Positions 1 through 9,933 are shown, numbered from the stretch's first letter. The stretch is 64,000 nucleotides of DNA from Planctomyces sp. SH-PL62 (GCF_001610895.1 NZ_CP011273.1:6324001-6388000); one strand, 5' to 3'. Program-made: numbers and translations. Notes: generated by a model not told the origin, from the sequence alone.

Positions 1-3000
1 TCCGCGCGGGGGATGCGTTCGGTCTGGTTGGCGCCGGTGAGGAGGACGTATTCGTCGGCGGTCTCGCCGCGGAGGAGGCCGTTGACGACCTTGCCGTCGG
101 CGGTGGCGATGATGACCGGCTCATAGCTGCGGACCAGGCTGGCGCTGGGGTAGAGGATGGCCTCCAGCAGGTCGCGCTCGGTGCGGACGCCGCCGATCCG
201 GGTCAGGTCGGGGCCGAGGTCGCCGCCGCGATAGCCGATGGCGTGGCAGGTGGTGCAGGCGGCCTTGTCGCCCTGGAACACGAGCTGGCCGCGACGGACG
301 TCGCCGCCGGTCATCTTGCCGAGAAGCTCGTCGAGCCGCGCCTGCTGCTTGGCGGCGTCGGCGTTGAGGCGGTTGTAGAGGGCCTCGGCCGCCCGGTGGG
401 TGTCGGGGCCGAACTTCGCCAGGTGGAGCTTGAGCGCGTCGACCCGGAGGCTCGACAGGGCCGCCGAGCCGGACAGGGCCTCGACGAGCTTGACGCCGAG
501 CGCATCGTCGGTCTGGGCGTCGAAGGCGGTCAGCAGGCGGTCGACCTCCAGGGGGCCGGCGTCGCGCAGAGCCGCGACCAGCTCGGCGAGTTGCTCGGGC
601 GCGAGCCCGGCGCGGGCCAGGACGTCGGCGGCCAGGCCGCGAGCGGCGACCGTGCCGTCGGGATCGAGCTGGGTGAGCAGGAAGGCGAAGGTCTCCGGGG
701 CGACCCGGGAAAGGCCGCCGGGGACGGCCGCCAGGGCCTCGAGGCGGCCGTCGGCCGGGAAGTCCTCGCGGCCGGCGAGGGCCATGAGGGGCACCGTCAG
801 GGGCTTCCCCTCGTCGGGTGTCGGGGCCAGGGCGCGGGCCGTCGCGACGGCCTGTCGCGCCAGATCGGCGTCGGGCCCGGAGAGGATCGCGGCCAGGCCG
901 GCGATCCAGGCTTCGGGGAGGCCCTTCTGGCGCACCTGCGCCAGGGCCTTCAGGGCGCTGCGGCGGGCCGTCGCCGGGGCGGAGCCGACGAGCGTCTCGG
1001 CGAGCAGGTCGCGCACGGCCGGCGAGGCCGCGTTGCGGGCGAGCTGGCTTTCCAGGCCGGCGCGGTCGGCGGGGTCCAGGTCCTCCCGCTTCAGCCGGTC
1101 GGCGAAGAACCCGGCGAGGGCCTGGCCCCACTCGGGATGTCGGCCGATGATCCAGGCGGCGGCCTCCTTCACGCCGGGGTCGGCGTCGGCCAGCATCGCG
1201 GCGGTCTTGCGGGGGTCCAGGGCGCCCCCTTCCATCTGATCGACGGCCATCAGGGCCGCTCGCCGCACCCGAGGGTTGCCGGACTCGATCGACGGGGCGG
1301 TCGCCTCGGGGTCGTCGAGCTGGATCAGGGCGTAGGTCAAGGCGTGGTGGAGGAAGCGGTCCTCGGCCGAGACGTCGTCGAGCGCCTGGATGAGCGACGA
1401 GATCGCCGCCTTGTCGCCGATGCGGCCCAGGGCCTCGGCGGCCACGCGGCGGTTGAGCGGCGACGGGCCCTCCAGCAGCGCCACCAGGGGCGCGACCGCC
1501 TGGGGGTCGCGGGTCAGGCTGACCACGTTGGCGGCGGCCTGCCGCACCGTCTCGTCGCCGTCGGCCAGGCCGATGCGGGCGACGGCGCGGGCCTCGGGGG
1601 CGTCGATCCGGGCCGACGCCCAGACCGCGTTGCGCCGGGCGACGTCGATCCGGTCGTGTTCGACGACCTCGATCAGCGTCGGCGTCGCGGCGGCGCCGAG
1701 CTTGCCCAGGGCGTCGACGGCCCGCCGCCGCACGGCCGGCCTCGGGTCGCAGAGCAGCGGCGCGAGATCCGCCGGGGGGAGCTTCGCCCACTCGACCAGC
1801 CGGCCGTAGGGGTCGGCGACATGGGGGGCGTCCTTGCGACGGACCCGGTAGATCCCCCCCAACTCGTCCGGCTTGGAGAGCTGCGAGGTCGGGCAGCAGA
1901 GCTTGTACCAGCCCCCGGTGTCGATCACGATCAGGCTGCCGTCGGCGTCCTCGATCACGTCGGTCGGGTGGAAGTCCAGGTCGGGGCTCGTCACGAAGTC
2001 CTCGTCCTTGGTGGCGAACGTGGCCCCCGACGGCTCCAGGACGTGCCGGCCGACCTTGTGCAGGTTGAAGTAGCAGGCGAACAGGACGTCCCGGCCCGCC
2101 GGCTCCAGCGAGGTCGACTCGACGCACATCAGGCCCGAGGGGGCCGCGGGGCCCATGTGCAGCAGCGCGGGCATGACGCCGGGTCCCGTCCACTGGTGCG
2201 AAGGGGCGTCGAGGACCCGATTGACCTTGCCGTAGATGCCGCCGTAGACCGCGTGGATGAGGCCGTCGCGGAAACCGCCGCCGGGCTGCTGGAGGAACGT
2301 CGACGACAGGACCCGTTCGCCGCCGGGGAGGAACGCGACGTCGACCGGGTTGTCCATGCCCCCGGTCAGCACCGGCTCGATCTCCGAGCCGTCGGGGCGG
2401 GACCGGAAGATGTGCGACGCGCTGGTGACGAACGGCTCCTTGCCGGGACGGCCGTAGGTCTGCTCGGCGAACGCCCCCTTGGTCCAGTAGATCCGGCCGT
2501 CGTGCCCCGGATAGGGGCCGTGCAGGTCGTTGGCGCAGCCGGTGAGGGTCTTGCCCTGGAACCACTCGACGCGCTCGTCGGCCACGCCGTCGCCGTCGAC
2601 GTCGGTGAGCTTCCAGATGCTGGGCGGGGCGGCGACGTAGAGCGAGCCGTCCAGCCACATGGTCCCCTCGGGGAACATCATCCCCTCGGCGAACACCACC
2701 TGCTTGTCGTACACGCCGTCGCCGTCCGCGTCCTCCAGCCGGACGATCCGGTGGGGCTTCTTCTCAAGCTGGATCTCGACCTTCTCGTTCGACCCCGACG
2801 AGTCGGCGACGTACAGCCGACCCTGCTCATCGAAGGCCGCCGTGATCGGCCGGTCCACCAGCGGAGCCCCGGCGACCCGCTCCACGCGGAAGCCCTCCGG
2901 GACGACGAGCTTCCGCCCCGCCGAGGGCTCGCCACCCTCCCCCGCCCTCGCCCCCACGCCCGCCGAGGCCGCGAGCAGCCCGCAACCGATCAGACCGACC

Positions 3001-3032
3001 ACGCCGTGCCGCCGCCGCATGCGCATCATCAT
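1..3032 (-). CDS. PVC-type CxxCH cytochrome / HEAT-repeat membrane-bound dehydrogenase-like protein (3' end beyond window)
   Basis: The frame is open from an ATG cluster at 3032 to the left edge, so about 1,010 residues are visible and the stop lies outside. After a hydrophobic leader (residues 1-30) comes a region of about 370 residues resembling the sorbosone/glucose-dehydrogenase-type propeller of planctomycete proteins, with blocks such as LYVADSSG and VFAEGMMFPEG. Alanine/leucine-rich HEAT-like repeats follow (about 400-900). Near residue 926 is a haem-binding CTTCH motif (plus-strand 243-257) followed by GPDLTRIGG, the usual C-terminal cytochrome c domain. In this family the protein is exported and thought to act in redox or sugar-oxidation chemistry; the substrate is unknown. 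Three in-frame ATGs (3032, 3029, 3026) make the exact start uncertain and no strong ribosome site is visible. Large ORFs on the opposite strand here are codon-bias shadows. Confidence 0.9.
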   Translation of the reverse strand, partial: MMMRMRRRHGVVGLIGCGLLAASAGVGARAGEGGEPSAGRKLVVPEGFRVERVAGAPLVDRPITAAFDEQGRLYVADSSGSNEKVEIQLEKKPHRIVRLEDADGDGVYDKQVVFAEGMMFPEGTMWLDGSLYVAAPPSIWKLTDVDGDGVADERVEWFQGKTLTGCANDLHGPYPGHDGRIYWTKGAFAEQTYGRPGKEPFVTSASHIFRSRPDGSEIEPVLTGGMDNPVDVAFLPGGERVLSSTFLQQPGGGFRDGLIHAVYGGIYGKVNRVLDAPSHQWTGPGVMPALLHMGPAAPSGLMCVESTSLEPAGRDVLFACYFNLHKVGRHVLEPSGATFATKDEDFVTSPDLDFHPTDVIEDADGSLIVIDTGGWYKLCCPTSQLSKPDELGGIYRVRRKDAPHVADPYGRLVEWAKLPPADLAPLLCDPRPAVRRRAVDALGKLGAAATPTLIEVVEHDRIDVARRNAVWASARIDAPEARAVARIGLADGDETVRQAAANVVSLTRDPQAVAPLVALLEGPSPLNRRVAAEALGRIGDKAAISSLIQALDDVSAEDRFLHHALTYALIQLDDPEATAPSIESGNPRVRRAALMAVDQMEGGALDPRKTAAMLADADPGVKEAAAWIIGRHPEWGQALAGFFADRLKREDLDPADRAGLESQLARNAASPAVRDLLAETLVGSAPATARRSALKALAQVRQKGLPEAWIAGLAAILSGPDADLARQAVATARALAPTPDEGKPLTVPLMALAGREDFPADGRLEALAAVPGGLSRVAPETFAFLLTQLDPDGTVAARGLAADVLARAGLAPEQLAELVAALRDAGPLEVDRLLTAFDAQTDDALGVKLVEALSGSAALSSLRVDALKLHLAKFGPDTHRAAEALYNRLNADAAKQQARLDELLGKMTGGDVRRGQLVFQGDKAACTTCHAIGYRGGDLGPDLTRIGGVRTERDLLEAILYPSASLVRSYEPVIIATADGKVVNGLLRGETADEYVLLTGANQTERIPRA

Positions 3033-3331
3033 GAGGACGAGATCCCAGGAGGGAATGTTCAAGAGTCAGCTTATCTGTTCTAGCCAGCCCGCCCCCATGC
3101 GTCAATCGGGACGGCCTCCCGACGCAATCCTTTCGGAACCGGGCGGGACGCTCGGATCTCCAGCCGCGCCGGGCGTGGCCGGGGATCGTCGGATCGCGGA
3201 TTTCCGGGTCGGGGTGGTCTCCAACATCTGTTGCAGACCCCGGCCGTCGCGTATCCTCGCGGGTGTTCGGTCGAGATGGAGGATTCCGGACGATTCTCCC
3301 GAGAAGGCGATCCGGCGGAGGACGAGCGACG

Positions 3332-4174
3332 ATGACGACGAGGCGAAACGTGCGGTACGGCGTGGTGATCGCGGTCGGGCTGCTGGCGACGTCGGCGATG
3401 ACGACGGCGGCCAGGGCGGACGGGCCGTTTCCGGACGCGAACCTGGAGACGGCGGTTCGGGCGGTGCTGAAACACGAACCGAACGTCGAACTGACCGATG
3501 AGAAGTTGCAGAACGTCTACATCCTGGAGGCGGTCGGCAAGGAGATCAAGGACCTGACCGGGCTGGAGAAGTGCAAGAACCTGGCCCTGCTGCGGCTGTC
3601 GAAGAATCAGGTCGCGGACCTCAAGCCGTTGAAGGATTTGAAGAACCTGCAATCGCTGGACCTGGCGGAAAACCAGGCGGCCGACCTGACCCCGCTGGCC
3701 GAACTGAAGGGCTTGCAGTATCTTGAATTGTCGAAGAATCAGGTGGTCGACGTCGCCCCCCTGGCCGGCCTGACCGAGTTGAGCGCGCTCTACCTGGGCG
3801 GGAACAAGATCGAGGACGTCAACCCGCTGGCGACGCTGACCAAGTTGGCCTCGCTGTCGCTGGGGGGGAACCGGATCAAGGACGCGGGCGCGCTGGAGAA
3901 GTTGACGAAGCTGTCGACGCTCGACCTGCGGGACAACCTGATCGAGAACCTCGGGCCGCTCACGAAGCAGCCGGACCTCAAGCTCCTGATGCTCGAACGC
4001 AACCAGATCAAGGACCTGACGCCCCTGATCGACGCGGCGAAGGCCGACGCCGCCGGCGCCAAGCTGTTCGCCCCCTATCTGCGGATCTACCTCGACGGCA
4101 ACCCGCTGCCCGAGGCGGACCGCGCCCCACAACTGGAGGCCCTCAAGGCGACGGGAGTTCGCGTTGAAGGGTGA
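3332..4174 (+). CDS. Secreted leucine-rich-repeat protein
   Basis: A 280-residue protein. An N-terminal signal peptide (charged MTTRR start, hydrophobic core, cleavage likely after ARA near residue 30) precedes about eight internalin-type 22-residue leucine-rich repeats with the LxxLxLxxNxIxDLxPL pattern, spanning roughly residues 70-250. Such repeats normally form a protein-binding solenoid outside the cytoplasm. The start at 3332 is chosen because GGAGGA sits 9 bases upstream and the signal peptide begins there; a longer in-frame start at 3263 has neither. The stop codon overlaps the beginning of the PiT transporter gene, so the two are probably co-transcribed. The binding partner cannot be read from the sequence. 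Confidence 0.88.
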   Translation: MTTRRNVRYGVVIAVGLLATSAMTTAARADGPFPDANLETAVRAVLKHEPNVELTDEKLQNVYILEAVGKEIKDLTGLEKCKNLALLRLSKNQVADLKPLKDLKNLQSLDLAENQAADLTPLAELKGLQYLELSKNQVVDVAPLAGLTELSALYLGGNKIEDVNPLATLTKLASLSLGGNRIKDAGALEKLTKLSTLDLRDNLIENLGPLTKQPDLKLLMLERNQIKDLTPLIDAAKADAAGAKLFAPYLRIYLDGNPLPEADRAPQLEALKATGVRVEG

Positions 4175-4176
4175 AC

Positions 4177-5574
4177 ATGACCGATTTCCTCGACGCTTTC
4201 GGACGTCTTGACGCGCAATCCGCCCTGATCCTCGCCGTCGCCCTGGCGATCGCCTTCGGTTTCGAGGTGGTCAACGGCTTCCACGACACGGCGAACGCCG
4301 TGACCACCGTCATCTACACCCGGACCCTGAAGGCGACGCCCGCGGTGCTGTTCTCGGGCTTCTGCAACTTCCTCGGCGTGCTGCTGGGGGGGACGACGAT
4401 CGCGTTCAGCATCGTGCACCTGCTGCCGGTCGACCTGCTGATCGACGCCGCCTCGCGGTCGGCCGTCGTGATGGTCCTGGCGCTCCTGATCGCCGGGATC
4501 TCGTGGAACCTCCTGACCTGGTGGTTCGGGATCCCGGTCTCCAGTTCGCACACGCTCATCGGCGCGATCCTGGGGGTGGGCCTGGCCAACGGCCTGATGA
4601 GCGGCCGAGGGCTGGGGGCGGGGGTCGACTGGGAGACGGCGGGCGAGGTCGGCCTGGCGCTCCTGATCTCGCCGGCGATCGGCTTCCTCGCGGCGGCCGT
4701 GCTGCTGCTGGCGGCCAAACGGCGCATCCCCGACCCCGAGCTTTACGCCCCTCCCCCCGACGATCCGGCCGCCCGGCCGCCGCGCTGGATCCGCGCCGCG
4801 CTGCTGACGACGTGCGGCGGCGTGAGCCTGGCGCACGGGTCGAACGACGGCCAGAAGGGGATGGGGCTGATCATGCTCGTCCTGATCGGCCTGCTCCCCA
4901 CCGGCTTCGCCCTCAACCTCGACGGCGACGACGGCGCCGCTCGGGCGCGGGCCGCCGCGACCGAACTCCGCGCAGGCCTGATCGCCGAGCCCTCGCCGAT
5001 CCACGGCGTCGAGATCGGGCGGGTCGACGAGGTCCTGGCCCGGCTGGACGGCCGGACGTCGCTCCGAGAGGTCCCCCACGAGGAACGGATCGCCCTGCGG
5101 AACCTGATCTGCCAGGTCGACCGCGCCCTGGAGCGCGATCAGGACATCCTCTCGGACGGCCGCGTCGCGGCGATCGAGGGCCCCCGGCGGCGGCTCCGAA
5201 CGGCGATCGAGTACGTCCCCGGCTGGGTGGTGGTCGGCGTGGCCCTCTGCCTGGGGGTCGGCACGACGTTCGGCTACAAGCGGATCGTCCACACGGTCGC
5301 CGAGAAGATCGGCAAGACCCACCTCACCTACGCCCAGGGCGCCAGCGCCGAGGTCGTCGCGATGGCGACGATCGGCGTGGCCGACATCGCCGGACTCCCG
5401 GTCAGCACCACCCAGGTCCTCTCTTCAGGCGTGGCCGGGACGATGTGGGCCAACGACTCGGGCGTCCAGTTCGCCACGGCTCGCAACATCGCCCTGGCCT
5501 GGCTCCTCACCTTCCCCTGCTCGATGCTGGCCTCCGCCGGGATCTTCGTCTGCGGCCGGCTCGCCCTCAGGTGA
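4177..5574 (+). CDS. pit: Inorganic phosphate transporter, PiT family
   Basis: About 465 residues with ten or more hydrophobic segments. Both halves carry the duplicated PiT signature: NGFHDTANAVTTVIYTRTL near residue 30 and LAHGSNDGQKGMG near residue 225. The C-terminal block GASAEVVAMATIGVADIAGLP with PVSTTQ matches the family. PiT proteins import metal-phosphate using the proton or sodium gradient across the inner membrane. The central hydrophilic insertion (about residues 250-345, LDGDDG onward) is the cytosolic loop. GAAGGG lies 5 bases before ATG 4177, so I prefer that start; GTG 4171, which overlaps the preceding stop, is an alternative. The gene overlaps or abuts the LRR gene, indicating translational coupling. 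phoU lies about 30 kb away rather than beside it. Confidence 0.93.
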   Translation: MTDFLDAFGRLDAQSALILAVALAIAFGFEVVNGFHDTANAVTTVIYTRTLKATPAVLFSGFCNFLGVLLGGTTIAFSIVHLLPVDLLIDAASRSAVVMVLALLIAGISWNLLTWWFGIPVSSSHTLIGAILGVGLANGLMSGRGLGAGVDWETAGEVGLALLISPAIGFLAAAVLLLAAKRRIPDPELYAPPPDDPAARPPRWIRAALLTTCGGVSLAHGSNDGQKGMGLIMLVLIGLLPTGFALNLDGDDGAARARAAATELRAGLIAEPSPIHGVEIGRVDEVLARLDGRTSLREVPHEERIALRNLICQVDRALERDQDILSDGRVAAIEGPRRRLRTAIEYVPGWVVVGVALCLGVGTTFGYKRIVHTVAEKIGKTHLTYAQGASAEVVAMATIGVADIAGLPVSTTQVLSSGVAGTMWANDSGVQFATARNIALAWLLTFPCSMLASAGIFVCGRLALR

Positions 5575-5692
5575 TCCCGCGCCGACGAGCGACCGAGATC
5601 CCCCGCCGGCCCTCCTCTCGGGAGCGCCACGCCTTCCGGGAAGGGGTTCGGACGGTCGGGATCGAGTCGGGCCGGTTCGTCTCGGCCGGGCC

Positions 5693-5905
5693 TCAGCGCA
5701 CCATGGACCCCTGCTCGCCGAGCGGGTGCGCCGAATGCAGCATCGAATGCCGCAGGTTGGGCGCGGCGCCGCTGCGAGGGGTGATGACGACGACCGGATT
5801 GTTCTCGGACGCGAGGTAGTCGCCCACGATCGGGGTGAAGTACACGACGCCCACCGTGAGCACGATCAGGCCGACCCAGATTGCCAGATCACCGAGTTGA
5901 CGCAT
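5693..5905 (-). CDS. Small single-pass membrane protein, unknown function
   Basis: A 70-residue protein with one strongly hydrophobic segment (about residues 7-27, IWVGLIVLTVGVVYF) and a short polar tail. Start at 5905 is supported by AGGAGG (complement of 5914-5919) at ordinary spacing; the longer in-frame ORF to 6019 has an arginine-rich, unlikely N-terminus. I do not recognise a family. It is transcribed toward the PiT gene and is separated from it by about 120 bases with no other feature. Confidence 0.6.
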   Translation of the reverse strand: MRQLGDLAIWVGLIVLTVGVVYFTPIVGDYLASENNPVVVITPRSGAAPNLRHSMLHSAHPLGEQGSMVR

Positions 5906-6354
5906 GGCCGCCGCCTCCTGTTTCGTTTCGTCACATCCCTCGACCAGACCGGAACTCGCCCGAGGCCGCCTTCGCCGCGCTCCGAGGTCCGGACCACTCG
6001 GTCTCCATTCTTTGAACACCGAACCTTCATAACAAGGTCGCGCGTTTTCGTCTCGGTCCGTTTCGCACGTCCCGCGTCGGGGAAGTCGGCGGCGATTCTT
6101 CCAGCAAAAACCGATCCAAACCGATACGGGTCCGAAATTCCGTCCCTCGGCTCCCGGTCGCCCCGTCGGCGGGAGCGGGTGGTTTTGCCGCCCGTCGGGA
6201 TGTTCTATAACAGAGTAGACGGCGGGTCGACTTCCGCAGTGCGAGGCGGCCGTAATTCAGGGTCGCGTCGGCGTCGATCTCGAAGGTGCGAAGGTGCACG
6301 TCCGCGATCTGGGATCTCTCGCGGAGCCATGAGCCCGCCGGGGAGGATTTCGCG
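5906..6354. other. Intergenic region between divergent genes
   Basis: No credible coding frame is visible in this 449-base stretch. It must hold the divergent promoters for the small membrane protein and the glycosidase-like gene. A weak -10-like TATAAC occurs near 6204 with TTGCCG about 15 bases before it; the spacing is short, so this is only suggestive. Confidence 0.4.
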
Positions 6355-9300
6355 ATGCGCGGTTGGATTCTCATCATGGGCCTGGCGGTTCTCGGTGCGG
6401 GGGGCCCCCCGGCCGATCCCCTGCTGGTCCGTCCCGACAAGACGGCGTGGAACCTGGACGAGGTGGGCCTCTACCGGGTCGGCTTCGCGTACCGAGGGCA
6501 ACCCGAGGTCGACTTCCCGGTCGGCTGGTCGGGCCGGTTCGACGAGCGTTCCGGCGTGACCCTGGCCGCCGACGGCCTCCGCAACGGCCGCGCGGCGGTG
6601 CTCCAGCACTCCCCCTGGCAAGGCGGGACCGGGACCACCTTCCAGGAATTCCACGTCCAGCTCCCCGCGGCGAAACGGATCATCCTCGAAGGCGCCACGG
6701 CGCTTCGCGAGGACGGCGTCGGCAAGTCCGACGGCGTCGGGTTCCGCGTCCTGGCCGACGGCAAACCGCTGCTGGACGAGCTGCGCACCGACGCCGCCTG
6801 GAAACCTTTCGCATTCGACCTGACAGCCAAAGCGGGCCAGGTGGTCGTCCTAAGATTCGAGACCAACTGCGGCCCCCAGGGGAACGCCAGCTTCGACTTC
6901 AGCCTCTGGTCCGGCCGCAGGCTCGTCCTCGACGGCTTCCAGCCCCCCCAGGTTTCCCACCCCGCCCCGCCGCCGGTCGTCTTCCGAGGGCTGGCGTCGA
7001 AGCCGGACCGGGGCCTCGCCCCGCCGGCGACCTCCCCGACGAAGGTCGACTGGAGGCGCGAGGGGGACGCCTTCGTCCTCCGCTCGACCGACGATTACGG
7101 CTCGTTCGCCTTCCGCTGGACGCTCCCCGCGATCGCCCCCGAAGCCGGCGCGCCCGCCTCCAACCTGAGCGAGACCGGCGTCCTGGGGGGATTCGTGCTG
7201 GAGGCCGACCGCAAAGGCGCCCCGACCGCCCGCGTCCCGCTCGCCACCACGGCCCGGATCACCTGGACCGGCCCGGCGCGGCCGCGCGAGGCCCGCTGGG
7301 AGGAAACGGCCGACGGGCCGATCCTCGTTCGTACGTTCGAGGTCGACGGCCAACTCGCGACGCTCCGCGTCAAGGGAACGATCGCCGGCCGCAGCCTGGC
7401 CCTCGACGCGGCCCTCGACCGTCCGGTCGTCGAGCAGATCGACGCCGGCTCGTGGGGGCCCGTCGCCAGCCGTCGCGACGTGCCGACGCCTTATTACGAC
7501 GGCACGGTGTCTTACCTCCCGGCCGAGGACCTGTTCGTCTCCAGCCAGGTCGACTGGACCGACTCCGCCGCCTCACGCATCGAAACGACGCGCGCGGATT
7601 ACCTGGCCCTCACCGACAAGACCCGCATCACGCCGACCGAGCGGTTCCTCTACTCGGCCGCCTGGAACATCGACGAGGTGCTGCCGAACATCCCACACCG
7701 GCCCTCGGCGTACATCAAGGAGCTGTCCGACCGGGTCGTCCTGGACATCTGGGGAGGCCGCTACGCCGACATCGCCGGGAAGCTGGAGGCGCTGCACGAC
7801 GCCGGGCTCGAACGCCTGGCGGTGATCATCCACGACTGGCAGCGCAGCGGCTACGACAACGCCCTGCCCGCCCACTTCCCCGCCGCCGAGGACAAGGGGG
7901 GCGAGGCCGGCATGCGGACCCTCAAGGCGACGGGCGAGCGACTGGGCTACCTGATCGCGCTGCACGAGAATTACGTCGACTATTACCCGAACTTCGAGGG
8001 CTTCGACGAGAAACACATCGCCGTGGACTCCGAGGGGAAGCGGCAGAACGCCTGGTTCCATCCCGGAAACAAGATCCAGTCGTTCGCGATCAAGCCGACG
8101 GCTATGCTTGATCTGGCGAAGACCCAGTCCCCGGAGATCCATCGCCGATACGACACGAAGGCGAGCTTCCTCGACGTGAACTCGTCGGTCCCACCCTGGT
8201 TCCACGTCGACCAGCAGGCCGGGCTCGACGGCGCGGGGACGTTCCAGCGGGTGCGCCGGGCGCACCGCGAGGTCTGGGATTTCCTCCGCGAGACCCACGG
8301 CGGGCCGGTCTTCGGCGAAGGAAACCACCACTGGTACTGGAGCGGCCTGCTCGACGGCGCCGAGGCCCAGTTCGGCTCGGGATGGCCCGGCGACGCGGGC
8401 CTCGACGCCCCCCTGTTCGTGGACTTCGACCTCCTGAAGATCCACCCGCTCCAGTTCAATCACGGCATGGGCTATTACGAGCGGTGGTGGGACAAGGCGC
8501 GGGTGCCCCAGGGCTCGCTGCCGCCGGTCGCCGTGCTCGACCAGTACCGGGTGCAGGAGGTCGCCTTCGGCCACGCCGGGTTCCTCGGCGGCAACGCCTG
8601 GGCGTCGGTCCCGCTGGCGTGGCTGGAATACAACCTGCTGGCGCCGGTCATGCCCCGCTACGCCGCGTCGGCGGTCACCCAGATCCACTATGAGCGCGAC
8701 GGCCGCTGGGTCGACGCCTCGGCCGTGGTCCGCGACGGCGGCGCGACGCCCGACGCCTGGAACCGCGTCCGCGTGCGGTATGACGGCGGCCTGACCCTCG
8801 TCGCCAACCAATCGGCCGACCCCCTGAAGGTCGAGGGCGCGGAGCTTCCCCAGTTCGGCTGGCTCGCCCGCGCCGAAGGGCTGACCGCCGGGACCACCCT
8901 GCGCAACGGCGTCGTGACCGACTCCGTCGAGACCCCCGATTCGTTCTTCGCCAACGCCCGGTCGGCCGGCGACTGGAATTTCTCGGGCGTCCGCCGCGTG
9001 CAGCCGACCGCGACGTTTCGCCAGACCGGCCCTCGAACCTTCTCCGCCGCCTACGCCTGGAAAGTCCGTGAGCCCCTGAAGGAAGACTTCCACACCTTCG
9101 TCCACTTCGGCAAGGTGGGCGAGGACGACACGAAGATCCTCTTCCAGCAAGACCACGGCCTGGCCAGGCCCACAACCGAGTGGAAGGCCGGGACGACCGT
9201 CGACGACGGACCGTACACGATCCGAATCCCCGACGTCCTCCCCGACGGCGACTACGCCTGGATGATCGGCCTTCACACCCCCAGCGCGGGCCGGGTGGCG

Positions 9301-9699
9301 CTGGAAGGGCCGACCGACAAGACCGGCCGCAACCTCCTGGGCGTCGTCCGCGTCTCCGACGGCGGCAAGACCCTCCGCTTCAAGCCCGAAAAGGACGTCG
9401 CCACCGACCGCGCGGCGATCAGTCTGGTCAACTTGAACAAGGAGGGCAAGATCGTCGACTTCGGCCCGATCAAGACCGACGGCGGCGTCTCGATCCGCAA
9501 GGTGGGGAACGACTGGGTCGCCCACGTCTACCCGCGGGACCGCGCGTTCTCGCTGCAACTCGACATGACCCGCTTCGGCAAGCCGACCGACGTCCGCGCC
9601 GAGGACGGCTCCACCCCCCGCGTCTCGCCAACCTTCGACGGCCGCTGGATGCGGATCAAGCCCAACGGCGCCCGGAGCTACCGCTGGCCCGCGGGCTGA
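6355..9699 (+). CDS. Large secreted glycoside-hydrolase-like protein
   Basis: A 1,114-residue protein with a signal peptide (residues 1-22, MRGWILIMGLAVLG). Residues about 30-200 look like a carbohydrate-binding jelly roll (SFDFSLWSGRRLVLDGF). The centre (about 440-800) has TIM-barrel-like blocks such as LERLAVIIHDWQRSGYDNA and LGYLIALHENYVDYYP. Candidate catalytic carboxylates are Asp607 in FLDVNSSVPPW and Glu655 in FGEGNHHWYWSG, an arrangement reminiscent of GH101/DUF5696-type retaining glycosidases. The C-terminus contains beta-rich domains. The start is set by GGGGAGGA seven bases before ATG 6355. I infer an exported enzyme acting on complex glycans; the exact family and substrate are not assigned. 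Confidence 0.75.
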   Translation: MRGWILIMGLAVLGAGGPPADPLLVRPDKTAWNLDEVGLYRVGFAYRGQPEVDFPVGWSGRFDERSGVTLAADGLRNGRAAVLQHSPWQGGTGTTFQEFHVQLPAAKRIILEGATALREDGVGKSDGVGFRVLADGKPLLDELRTDAAWKPFAFDLTAKAGQVVVLRFETNCGPQGNASFDFSLWSGRRLVLDGFQPPQVSHPAPPPVVFRGLASKPDRGLAPPATSPTKVDWRREGDAFVLRSTDDYGSFAFRWTLPAIAPEAGAPASNLSETGVLGGFVLEADRKGAPTARVPLATTARITWTGPARPREARWEETADGPILVRTFEVDGQLATLRVKGTIAGRSLALDAALDRPVVEQIDAGSWGPVASRRDVPTPYYDGTVSYLPAEDLFVSSQVDWTDSAASRIETTRADYLALTDKTRITPTERFLYSAAWNIDEVLPNIPHRPSAYIKELSDRVVLDIWGGRYADIAGKLEALHDAGLERLAVIIHDWQRSGYDNALPAHFPAAEDKGGEAGMRTLKATGERLGYLIALHENYVDYYPNFEGFDEKHIAVDSEGKRQNAWFHPGNKIQSFAIKPTAMLDLAKTQSPEIHRRYDTKASFLDVNSSVPPWFHVDQQAGLDGAGTFQRVRRAHREVWDFLRETHGGPVFGEGNHHWYWSGLLDGAEAQFGSGWPGDAGLDAPLFVDFDLLKIHPLQFNHGMGYYERWWDKARVPQGSLPPVAVLDQYRVQEVAFGHAGFLGGNAWASVPLAWLEYNLLAPVMPRYAASAVTQIHYERDGRWVDASAVVRDGGATPDAWNRVRVRYDGGLTLVANQSADPLKVEGAELPQFGWLARAEGLTAGTTLRNGVVTDSVETPDSFFANARSAGDWNFSGVRRVQPTATFRQTGPRTFSAAYAWKVREPLKEDFHTFVHFGKVGEDDTKILFQQDHGLARPTTEWKAGTTVDDGPYTIRIPDVLPDGDYAWMIGLHTPSAGRVALEGPTDKTGRNLLGVVRVSDGGKTLRFKPEKDVATDRAAISLVNLNKEGKIVDFGPIKTDGGVSIRKVGNDWVAHVYPRDRAFSLQLDMTRFGKPTDVRAEDGSTPRVSPTFDGRWMRIKPNGARSYRWPAG

Positions 9700-9795
9700 G
9701 TCGGGCCGATATTCCAGGAATGCTTCGCGGCGCCCCGCTCGCCCGACCCGTGGCCCGGTCGGGCGAGTTTCGCAAGGGGCTCCCGGCGACCTCGG

Positions 9796-9827
9796 TTGAC
9801 AAGAGGCCCCCTCTCGGCCGATTATTC
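9796..9827 (+). promoter_or_regulatory. Possible sigma-70 type promoter upstream of the ECF sigma gene
   Basis: TTGACA at 9796-9801 is followed after 18 bases by GATTAT/TTATTC (9820-9827), about 110 bases before the chosen start of the sigma factor gene. A perfect -35 in a GC-rich background is notable, but the -10 is imperfect. Confidence 0.35.
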
Positions 9828-9933
9828 AGGGGTCCCAAGGGTCCATCGGCGGGGATCGTCGGAAAAAGGCCCGGCGAATCTTCCAACGCGTCCCGCTCAT
9901 GGGGCGTACGATGGTTTGTGGGGAGAGGACGCG

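Noticed and set aside
243-3083. 946-residue plus-strand ORF
   Set aside because: It is antisense to the CxxCH/HEAT gene, has arginine/glycine-rich shadow composition and no recognisable domain.
6184-6209. TTGCCG/TATAAC promoter candidate before the glycosidase-like gene
   Set aside because: The spacing is about 15 bases and the -35 is weak; recorded only within the intergenic entry.
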